A stretch of 64,000 nucleotides of DNA, from contig JAECYW010000021.1 of assembly GCA_023014335.1 (NCBI GenBank), positions 1-64,000 of the forward strand, read 5' to 3'. Both the position numbers and the translations under genes were made by a program. Under the pieces are notes generated by a model. That model was not told the DNA's origin. It made no database searches and saw only the letters and a program-made list of their open reading frames with translations. This stretch comes from Galerina marginata. Its lineage: Eukaryota; Basidiomycota; Agaricomycetes; Agaricales; Galerinaceae. This document shows, one piece after another, positions 35,782-44,976 of this stretch (positions within the stretch are counted from its first letter, which is position 1; every line of letters starts with the position of its first letter).

Positions 35782-36628
35782 TTTCAATGTATTTTATTCA
35801 TTACTCAGTCAATTCTTGCAAAAATGATATCAGAAAAATTGTAAAATTCAAGCCTTATAAATGTAGTACTTTTCTGATTACAAATATATTAATATCATGT
35901 GACCAGGTAATTTTTTTGATTGAGAAATAGCTTTTGGACACAAGTCTCCAAATCAGTAATCACGTTGTAATATGCTCAAATCTGATTCAAATTGCACAAA
36001 TTTAATATTAAAAAGACCAAAAAATTCAGGGCAATTAAATAGCTGGATACCTATTTGCAAATATTTGGCTTTGTTTGTTTTATTCAAGAAATAAGTATTT
36101 TGCATCTATGAGAGAAAAGTTCTGGAACACAAAAAAAATGTGTAAAATATGAGATATTTTTTGGAGTCCAAATATATTATACAATGTAATCTGGCAACTT
36201 TCTTGTTCAAAAAATGATAAAGATAGGAGTATAGATATATTATACCATCACAGCTTTCTGAATTCTGGTCAAAATATTGTGAATTTTGTATCATAAAATT
36301 TGGAAAATTCTTGATGATCCACTGCTTATATTTATACTGACAAATATTTACAAATATTTGCAACATTTCTAAAATACTTTTATTTAATATTCAAATCATT
36401 TATTTTATTGTACATGTAAATACTGAGCTATGATTACAATTTCTTTGAGTCTTTAAATATTTTTTGATGTTCTTAATAATGGGGTAGTTGATACCAAAGT
36501 ACTTCACCAATCTACTGTATGATAAATTAGTCTGGCCCATTTATTATATAAACTTATTGAAAAAAGAAGAAAGAAAAATAAATAAAGAACTCGTATTTGC
36601 CATGCGCAGCAATGGCTGCTTCACAAGT

Positions 36629-37618
36629 TTATTGCCTATAGTCACAGACAGTCCTTGGCAAATTCTTAAATCTAAGAACAAAAAAAATACAACCAAATCA
36701 GCTACTGCAAATTCATTTGTTCCGGCTAAAGGCAGTCAAGCTCTAAAAAGAAAGCATGATGATTCTGATATGAAAAATAATAAAAAAGTCAAAAACAATA
36801 CAACAACTCCAAGTATTAGTGAACCTATTGGGTTAAAATGGGATAGCAAAAATTACAGTTGCTCTTATGATAGTTTACTTGTGATTTTATATGATATTTG
36901 GAAAGAAAATCCAGATGAATGGACAGAAAACTTTGAATCTATTAATGAAACTTATATGAAGAATTTAGCTAGTGGATTTAAACAAGTTTTTGAAGGTAGT
37001 AAGTCTTTGGAAGATGTTAGAAATAATCTTAGACAAACTTTAAATCATATCAGCTCAGAAAAATTTCCAATGGGCAAAAATAATGCCAGTGTGGCAGAAC
37101 TTGCATTTGAATTGTTAAAGTCCAATGATGAAAATGCAATTTCTCAAATTTCCTGCAGTCAATGTGATTATACTGGAATGGAATATTTAGATCAACTTGG
37201 ATATATCTTTGATATAGGAAATTACAAAGTTTCATCTACAGAAAAATGGTCTAGAAAGTTAAAAGAACCATCTACTGAAAGATGCAATGAATGTTTTAGC
37301 AAGCTTGGATATGAACTTCAGTATAAAGAAAAGCCTAAATTAGTGATTTTGGAATATCCTTTCAGTAATATTGACACAAGTCATAGTCTTAAATTAAATA
37401 TTAATGGACAGACAAATATTCTGTCACTTAGAGGAGTTGTATATCATGGAGAAAATCATTTTTGTTCTAGAATTATTTCTTCAGAAGGAAAAGTTTGGTA
37501 TCATGATGGAATTGAAACAGGAAGAAGATCAATTGAAGATGGTAATTTATTGAATATGACTAGTAATGATTTGAAAATATGTCAAGATAAAAACCTTGTA
37601 CTTGCTGTATATGCTTAA
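36629..37618 (+). CDS. Helitron A, C-terminal USP-like peptidase domain (last part of the interrupted gene)
   Basis: The frame resumes after the inserted element as LPIVTDSPWQILKSKN, passes a basic linker, and enters a domain starting GLKWDSKNYSCSYDSLLVIL. Candidate active-site residues are Cys in NYSCSYDSL (about 36860), His in YHGENHFCSR (about 37450) and Asp in WYHDGIETG (about 37500). Two CX2C pairs (CSQC about 37155, CNEC about 37285) look like the zinc ribbon of a USP finger. The arrangement resembles ubiquitin-specific proteases, though similarity is low. Helitron B has the same domain in the same place. The open frame ends at a TAA at 37616-37618. In this truncated copy it is unlikely to be expressed as the full protein. 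Confidence 0.75.
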   Translation, partial: LLPIVTDSPWQILKSKNKKNTTKSATANSFVPAKGSQALKRKHDDSDMKNNKKVKNNTTTPSISEPIGLKWDSKNYSCSYDSLLVILYDIWKENPDEWTENFESINETYMKNLASGFKQVFEGSKSLEDVRNNLRQTLNHISSEKFPMGKNNASVAELAFELLKSNDENAISQISCSQCDYTGMEYLDQLGYIFDIGNYKVSSTEKWSRKLKEPSTERCNECFSKLGYELQYKEKPKLVILEYPFSNIDTSHSLKLNINGQTNILSLRGVVYHGENHFCSRIISSEGKVWYHDGIETGRRSIEDGNLLNMTSNDLKICQDKNLVLAVYA

Positions 37619-37810
37619 TTAAATATATTAAAATAATGGGTGGGTGGGTGGCATAATTTTATTATAATATTATTTATTTAATAGAAAACAAATAAATTTT
37701 ATATTGTATAAATAATAATGGGTGCACATGGGCATGGCAATTTTATAATTGAACTTATCAAAAAAAGGACGAATACATGCCATGCGAAGCAATGGCCCAC
37801 TCCAGCAAGT
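37619..37810 (+). mobile_element. 3' end of Helitron A
   Basis: AT-rich 3' tail with a short GGGTGGGTGGGTGG run, then AGGACGAATACATGCC and the hairpin GCCATGCGAAGCAATGGC (37778-37795), ending CAGCAAGT at 37810. The same hairpin ends every other member of the family here. The inner arm (GGACGAAT) predicts a 5' end with ATTCGTCC, which is not present because the 5' part is truncated. Confidence 0.75.
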
Positions 37811-37922
37811 TTGATGGAAGTGAGGAAACGTGAAGTTGAAGGATTGAAACATACCGCTTATCCTTGTTGTCAGATTCGACAGCCGCTCGGGGGCGCTTCG
37901 CCGATTGAATGACACCACCGAT

Positions 37923-40418
37923 TCACCGTAAAACCCAGTGAAGATCGTCCATCACCTTCCACAAGTCCGACTGATCGGTTACCTCGCCCGCAGCTCGAAT
38001 CCACCACGAGATGGTGACGATGACAATGTAAAGGCCAGCAGACCCGCCTTTGCGTAAGCCAGCCCATGTCTCGTTCTCCGGAACTAGCCTGCTGTATTGC
38101 CCATTGGGAAGAATACGCCACGCCGGCTGGAGGGCAGCCCATCACGCACAGAAACGAGGCCCGAATTTTCCCGGGCTGATGGCGATGGTTTCGTGTTTCT
38201 TCCCAACGTGGCGCTTGATCCAGGGTGTAACCTCGTCAGGTCGGGAGTTAGTGGGTAATTTCTAAGATAGCTTGTAAGTATCGAGTGCTAAAGAAACAAA
38301 GAAAACTTACCCCGTTGGTTGGGCCTGATTTTTCGAATGCGAGGTACTCCGTAAGTATCTCCTGCCAAAGAGGCAGGACGGATACACCCCGAAGGTAGGT
38401 GATCATTGCCACCGAGATGAAGGACGGGAGGCCATGGTCCAGGGCTAGAGAAGGGGTAGCAGAGACAGTGGGAGAGCCGGCTGCGGAAGACGAAGTGGGT
38501 AAACTGGAAACGTGGGTATCAGTGTCATCAACTCGGTCACGCGAGGAGTCCTGTGCTGGGCGGTCCGATGGGCGGTCCGTCTTTGCGCCACAAGCTGCCT
38601 TATCAGTGGAGGCTTGCAGATTCGAATCATTCGAGGCGACATCATTCCTGTCGTGTTGGTCATGCCCGTCAACCTCCATTTCGTTTCCTTCGCTTTTCTG
38701 GCTTTCTACCTCGGATTTCGACTTCTCAGCAAGAGAAGGTGAAGATGAAGCATCGGGCAAATGGGCTTCTTTATCAACACCTGGGTCCAGCATCTGAACA
38801 AGGTATGAGTACTGGCTTTGTTTGACCATAAAATGTACTCACGATGTCGTTTCTTTCAATGTGTAAACCATTCAAACTTTCTTCCTCGCTCGTCTCACGA
38901 GAACTGCTAGAACCGACAAGGAGTGTCAAAACTGCATCGGCGGCTTTTGTAAGTTGTTGCTCACCTATTTGCCACCTCTGGTGGAGGCGTCGCTGACTGC
39001 TCAGGGCTAGGCTTTGAACCTTTCATTGCAGTTGTGGTTTTTTTCTTTGACGTGCCCTTTCCATCATAGGACGTCCAATCTTCGGAAAACCGTCCAAACC
39101 CTGCAGCTTCCGCCGCCTCCTTTAAAAGCTTCTTGTTCTGGGCGATGTTTTCCAATTTCGTACGTTCATATTCCGACATCCCCTTTGTAGCTTTCGGCTT
39201 GCTTTTATTCACGTCAGATGTATCGTCCTCACCGTCGTCTTGTTTGCTGTTATCGCCTTGGTCTTTGCTGTCATTGCCTTGGTCTTTGCTCGTTTCCTCG
39301 TCGGCGGCCTTCTCGTCATCGTCCTCAAGAGCCCTCGCAGCACAATCTTCAGCGGCTAGTATACAGAAGGTAAGTCGAGCATAACTTCCATGTTTCCATA
39401 TCACGTACTGAATACTTCGTGAAGGAAATCTTCGTATTTATTGATAAGCCGCTGAAACCTATCCTTTCCCAGGTAATTTTCGAAGTCATTGTTGTCGGAG
39501 GTCTGCCCAGAGTGATAGCTAATTTATCTTTATTTCAGTCTTCTGCTTCATAACGGCTTACGATCAAACTTACACGAGGGTTGATATTTGGCCGTTATCA
39601 TTTGGCGTAGGTCCGCCCATTATAATGCTTAAATTCCAACCAGTCTGCTTATAAATTGTATCAGCAAAATTAGCAAGACTGCGTGGAAGCATCTCAATGG
39701 CTCTTTAAGGTTGGTTAGCTTTCAAACGAATCTATGATTAAAAATTGGACTCACTGTTGGTAGGAAGCATTAACACTAGATAGCGGGGCTTGGACTGCAT
39801 TAAGTCGATGTTCCTCCACTTTCTGCTTCATTTCGTGGTGCTCATTATATCGCGCTTTCATGAAGGTCACCATGAAGGTAAATCGGTTAGTCTTCATGGG
39901 TAAGTCGCCGTTCTCCTCTTTCCAAGTCTTCTGATAATAATCCCACTCAACATCAACGATAGACTTCCACATTTGGTCGTAAGTGAGGTCCTGGTAAGCT
40001 TGCCACGGCTGCCACATCCGTTTCTTTTTCAGGGAAATGACGCCTTTGGAAGTCCTAGGCACTCCGCCGCCATTGCCGCTGCTGCTGCTGCTGCCTCCTC
40101 CCACTGTAGGCCGCTTGTGGTTTCTGAACCACGACTTTAGGCGCTATTTAATTGGTCAGCTCAAAAAGTCAATCTTTATGTTGGCAAACTCACCTTGTCA
40201 CTAGTGTCATATATTGCCTTCACGGCCTTTTCCTTTGTTTCCGCTTTCTCTATCTCCTCGGCCGTCGGTTCAGGATTCGGCCACTTGACAAGCCACTGAG
40301 AGTAAGTCTTGTTAAAAAAGTCCTTTCGAGTATCATTCTGCTCAGCAACTTGGAACTCCTTCGCGTGAGCCTTGAGCCAGGTCTCTTGGTCGGAGGTGGT
40401 CCATTTTTGACGGGTCAT
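37923..40418 (-). pseudogene. Host gene of unknown function with a late in-frame stop
   Basis: Start ATG at 40418 (MTRQKWTTSDQETWLKAHAKEF). Exon 1 is 40418-40194, exon 2 is 40143-39755, then further exons around 39700-39580, 39530-39420, 39370-38960, 38800-38310 and 38265-37923, with GT...AG introns. Segments include LKSWFRNHKRP, KKKRMWQPWQAYQDLTYDQMW and, near the end, EVTPWIKRHVGKKHE, FGPRFCA then WAALQPAWRILPNG, SWWIRAAGE and VMDDLHWVLR. I recall this as a multi-copy hypothetical family in agaricomycetes, without known role. A TGA at 38144-38142 replaces what should be Trp before WAALQP, so this copy is probably non-functional or ends 73 codons early. Confidence 0.65.
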
Positions 40419-40688
40419 ACTGACTTTGAGATATTGTTCGAGGATGGCAGTGATCGGGAATCTCAGGAATTTCGGGTAATGTTACGTGGCGCGTGTATGC
40501 CTCATTTGATTTTATTTTGCGTATTTTGTCTGAGTTAGCTGAGTTTCGATTTGTGGGTCACATCTTTAACTCTTCAGTGTACTTTTGTCCTCGTTTTACA
40601 GACTAAACAACACACCGGTGAGCAACTCATACTATGCCCTTCTAGTCACTGAACCCAAGGGAGCTGACTCCGAGACACAGAAATGGAT

Positions 40689-41908
40689 TACAAGTTCTTA
40701 CGTAGTAAAAGAACTTGTTTTCTACACTTGATAGCAGAAGGAAATGGTTTCTAACGCAATGGTTGGAAATTCTCCCACTGCTATAGTGACCCTGCATGGT
40801 TTCTGTATCTCAGCCATTACTGGGCCAATTTTTATGATCTTGGTATCAAAAAATTCGTAAAAATCAGGGCTTTCATGTGGCATGTGTATCCAGGGTTGAT
40901 TAGGTCATGTGACCTGTTCACACGACCCAAAAAGCGCAAATTTATGTAAATTTACACTTAAAATGAATTTCAGTGAGCTAGATAGGCTAAAATGTGTTGC
41001 CCAGACCAATCTAAAATAATGTACAAATATTTACATATGTTTTGCAATGATGTCATGGTGTCAAATCTGGCAAACAGCCAGCTCAACTTGGTGAAAATCC
41101 GAAAATTGGTGTTAAACTGACTGGACAACCCATAAAAGGCACACCAAACATTGAAAAACATGACCAAATAACATGAAAATAATGTTTTAGAAGCTTACAT
41201 AATCAAACTCACAGCAGGACTTTGTGCAAATCCCTTGAAATCAGTTAAGGCACCAAGTTAGACCAAAATATTCTGAGGGATATGTCATGTGATATGTGTG
41301 CACAGACCATCTTTTAGGTAAAAAAACATCATTAGTATTTTTATTTTATTTTAATGCCTTTAAAATCTCTTAAAATGGCTTATTTACTGTGTATTTCAAA
41401 CAATATTCCGCATTTGGTAAGTCACATGAAAATGTGACAATACATATGTGACACCATTTTATAGCCCTGATTTTTCTGATAATTACACACTTTATTTCAA
41501 GGCAATCTGATAAAAACTAAGCGACGTATGAATTAATCTTGTTACAAGTTCTTACGTAGTAAAAGAACTTGTTTTCTACACTTGATAGCAGAAGGAAATG
41601 GTTTCTAACGCAATGGTTGGAAATTCTCCCACTGCTATAGTGACCCTGCATGGTTTCTGTATCTCAGCCATTACTGGGCCAATTTTTATGATCTTGGTAT
41701 CAAAAAATTCGTAAAAATCAGGGCTTTCCTAGTAGGCTTGTTAGATCCGCCTCATTTTTCTGCTTTTTTTGAGTATAAGATCATCCCAATAGCTTCAGAA
41801 CTGAGCGGACTATGCATTATTTACTTATTTAACCTTTATTTATAGTCGGACTTACCTTAAAAGTAAGAACTTGTTTTGGCCATGCGCAGCAATGGCCTCT
41901 GACCAAGT
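40689..41908 (+). mobile_element. Composite Helentron-like element: one 5'-end unit (854 bp) plus one complete unit (366 bp)
   Basis: 5' palindromes at 40689 and 41543 (TTACAAGTTCTTACGTAG). Only the second unit has the 3' end (GTAAGAACTTGT, hairpin GCCATGCGCAGCAATGGC, CCAAGT at 41908). It splits the viroplasmin-type gene after QKW. The second unit is nearly identical to 43129-43494. No gene inside. Confidence 0.8.
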
Positions 41909-42136
41909 GAATTCTGGGGCGCGAGCGCGGAAGAAATCGACATTGCCCTTGCATGCGCTGAACTCCAGTCTGCGGCTGCAAGACACCGGCGTGCAAAAGA
42001 CAACGCCACTGCTCGACCCATGGTCCCAGATCCAACTGTCTACCTAGCCTGGGTTCAGCTTCAAGCTGCCGAAAGAGTACTCGCTATGGTCGAACAGCAC
42101 TATGCGAACCTTCGTGCCAACACGTCAAGCCCAGAT

Positions 42137-42738
42137 TATGAGTCCCTTGATTTATCAAAGACTCATTCTTTATAAACCCAGAACTTAGTTGAAATTTTGA
42201 TTCATTGATTGATCATTCAACACCGCGGAAAAAAATTTCCAAAAAAGGAAATTTTTGATCAAATAATAGATTTAAGTCTCTTGACCATAAATTTGAAAAA
42301 AATCATGTGACTTGCTATCTTCATTCTTGAGATATTGATCTTTTAAGTCCAAAGATCACAAAAATGCTGGCTTTTTTCAAGTTTTTTGCATTTTTTTCAA
42401 TAAGAAAGGCAGCTAATCACATGATTTAAAAAGATTCAGGGTCCTCAAATCATTTTCCACAACTTTGTTTTTGTTTCCCAAAATGGTAATTGCCAAATTG
42501 AGTAGCTTTCTCCCACAATATATAAAAGTTGAACTTTGAAACTTCTTTGTTTCTTTTCTCTATCACCAATGCAGCTATTGACTTGGTTTTTTTTGCTATG
42601 GTCTCTGGCTATTCTTTACTATCATCTAGAATACTCTCCTGGCCACCAAGGTATCTGGTTGTGCCATTAACTTTTGATCTTTTGAAATTAAAAAGGACTC
42701 ATACATGCCATGCAAAGCAATGGCCCACACCCACAAGT
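42137..42738 (+). mobile_element. Diverged Helentron-like element (602 bp), ATGAGTCC arm type
   Basis: 5' end TTATGAGTCCCTTG with a partner GACTCAT; 3' end AAAGGACTCATACATG, hairpin GCCATGCAAAGCAATGGC and terminal CACAAGT at 42738. Removing it rejoins the host frame as NTSSPD then STPSSPTESEY. The inner 500 bp are AT-rich and non-coding. The 3' part resembles the end of Helitron A (TACATGCCATGC), so it may be an older partner of that lineage. Confidence 0.78.
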
Positions 42739-43128
42739 TCTACTCCTTCGTCTCCAACGGAGTCTGAGTATTTCTCATCTTATGAATCCCGCCCAACTAC
42801 CCCGGTCAATCAGCTCGCAGGGCAATCTCAAGATGAATACCAGTTTCCTGTAAACCGAACTGACACACCGCAAACTCATCAACCGGATGCTGGCTTCCCT
42901 TCCACCCCGAGTCGAGCCCGTGATGTGCCAACTTCCAACATTCAAGGCTCTCAACCCCAGACCCCTACCCAGCACTCTCTGAGTCAACACCATCCTACGC
43001 CAACGATGCCACGTGTTGTTCCTACAACACCCAGCCGCTTCAACCCTGGATTCAACGTGAACAGTCCAGGAACCCCAAACCCGATGCAGAAACATTACAG
43101 TGTCATTGTCGGACGACGAACTGGAGTT

Positions 43129-43494
43129 TACAAGTTCTTACGTAGTAAAAGAACTTGTTTTCCGGCCTGCATAGCAGGCAGAAAACATTCCTAACGCAAT
43201 GGTTCGAAATTCTCCCACTCATACAGTGATCCTGCATGGTTTCTGTATCTCAGCCATTACTCAGCCAATTTTGATGATTTTGGTATCAAAAAATTCGTAA
43301 AAATCAGGGCTTTCCTAGTAGGCTTGTTAGATCCGCCTCATTTTTCTGCTTTTTTTGAGTATAAGATCATCCCAATAGCTTCAGAACTGAGCGGACTATG
43401 CATTATTTACTTATTTAACCTTTATTTATAGTCGGACTTACCTTAAAAGTAAGAACTTGTTTTGGCCATGCGCAGCAATGGCCTCTGACCAAGT
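43129..43494 (+). mobile_element. Non-autonomous Helentron-like element (366 bp), complete
   Basis: 5' TTACAAGTTC palindrome, CGGCCTGCATAGCAGGCAG hairpin next to it, 3' GTAAGAACTTGT, hairpin GCCATGCGCAGCAATGGC and CCAAGT. Removing it gives GRRTGVY then SSW, in frame with the following exon. No target duplication. Nearly identical to 41543-41908. Confidence 0.85.
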
Positions 43495-43758
43495 TACTCT
43501 AGCTGGTAAGTCAGTGATTCTCATCTTTTATTCGCAGTTAACCCAATCACTTCGTGACTTAGGAATCTCGCAAAGCCAATGGTTCATGGGCTTGGACCGC
43601 TTGCGTCTTATCAAGGGTTTGCCAGCCTTGAAGATGCGTCTCTCGACTACTTTACTGCCCGTGCTCAAGGCTGGGTAAAAGTTGTGAGGCAAGCTAACGA
43701 CAGCGACGATGTCTTCGGCCCAGTTGACAGTGCCGAGGACATCAACCTTGCGGCGTAG

Positions 43759-44772
43759 ATGTTGATTTTGAAAACACGGTCATTTTCAAGGTCTAAGTAG
43801 AAGTTCTAGTTATTTTTCCGATACAGTAGTCCTTTCAAGTCATCGAACTCTCTAGATTAGCTTGAACTCCTCTCCGAGATTTCCGTGTTATTGAACCTTC
43901 GGTAGATAGCTGGTATCTACATTGCATGTACTGTTCTTTTTTGAATTTTACTGTTCTCGAGCCCTTGTGCAGAACAATGGATTGAGCTAAACATGGAAAT
44001 GTCTAGAATTCATGTTTGTCGCAAATTTGTATTCCTACCAAAGGCTTTCAAGTTCCTATTTCGAAATAACATTTCAAGCTTACAGAAGTGGGCGTTTCTG
44101 AACCGGCAGCAGGATTAGTTGTCTCGCCACTGTCATAAAGAAGCTAGAACATGGTGTGTTTGACCTTTGCATGTTTGCGTACTTTGAAGGAGCATCAAGT
44201 TCGTAACATGTGGTCACACAACTACTTGGTACTTAGCGTGGTATTCCAAAAATCCTCACTGCCTTATTTCGTTGCTTCTGATCTCATTCTGCTGTTTGAT
44301 TGCATTCAGAGATAAAAGATTGATGACTGTATTCCTTCGTTCAGTTTAAAAAAGCTAAGAACCTCAAACCTGGTCTCACTTTTGGCATGTCCATATTGAC
44401 CGACCATTCTTCAAGTTCCACTCGAAGGTCTTCAAGTCGGTGCATTCCTTGGGATGCCGAACTAATGAAAACTAACTTTGATAGTACTTGATTGGTAAAC
44501 TGCTTTGTTATTAAACTCTTCTCAAGCCTGGAGGTGCGTTCCTCGTAAGAAGGGATACTAACATTTGACTAACATTACAACGCAGACTCGGACGGTATGC
44601 TGATAAGATGGCAAGACCGGTGCCCCGGACCGGCAGCCTATGCTGTTATATGAAGCAATCAGTCAGGCAAGTTGTCCAAAAAGGATGTTGCATCAGAAAG
44701 GCAATTTAACCAGTTGGTCAGTTTACCAACAAAGTGAATATTTACTATACTGCGACGTTGCCCTACTATAGG
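43759..44772. other. Intergenic, nothing recognised
   Basis: This is the 3' flank of the viroplasmin-type gene up to the 3' end of Helitron B at 44773. There is no open frame of note and no repeat shared with the rest of the window. Base composition is like the host. Confidence 0.4.
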
Positions 44773-44976
44773 ACTTGTTTAGAGGCCATTGCTTCGCATG
44801 GCAAAAACGAGTTCTTTTTCTTTGCTGCTTCTTATCTATAATAGTACACTTGTTACAAATATCCTTTTAACTGTTTGAATTAAACTACATTAGTTAGAAA
44901 AAAGCTAATTAGCAATTAAACTAAATTACTCTACAAACTACCAGTATATTATCAGCTCTGTATAATTATTATCAAT

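Larger units (their letters stand above)
31846..36628 (+). mobile_element. Non-autonomous Helentron-like element, 4.8 kb, ACGAGTTC arm type
   Basis: 5' end TTACGAGTTCTTACG with partner AAGAACTCGT; 3' end AAAGAACTCGT (36586-36596), hairpin GCCATGCGCAGCAATGGC and terminal CACAAGT. Removing it gives DPMN then LLPIVTDSPW, in frame and with the same spacing as Helitron B (KPMENTAAVKDSPW). No target duplication. It contains a reversed tandem array (32709-34853) and a palindromic repeat (35428-35781). The remainder (31876-32708 and 34854-36580) is AT-rich and I see no gene. Its arm type matches the 3' end of Helitron B. Confidence 0.85.
40602..43758 (+). pseudogene. Host gene with C-terminal viroplasmin/RNase H1 N-terminal-type domain, cut by three elements
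   Basis: Exon pieces: 40602-40617, 40646-40688, 41909-42136, 42739-43128, 43495-43505, 43563-43758. It reads TKQHTVTEPKGADSETQKW, then EEIDIALACAELQSAAARHRR, then SSPD joined to STPSSPTESEYFSSYESRP, a Pro/Thr-rich linker, and KHYSVIVGRRTGVYSSW followed across an intron by NLAKPMVHGLGPLASYQGFASLEDA. The last part matches the viroplasmin-type domain (VxxGRxxGIY-S-W ... YxGFxTxEEA) known to bind RNA/DNA hybrids in RNase H1. The two right-hand insertions rejoin in frame; the left one is one base uncertain. Divergent from the 40418 gene. Stop TAG at 43756-43758. Confidence 0.65.
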
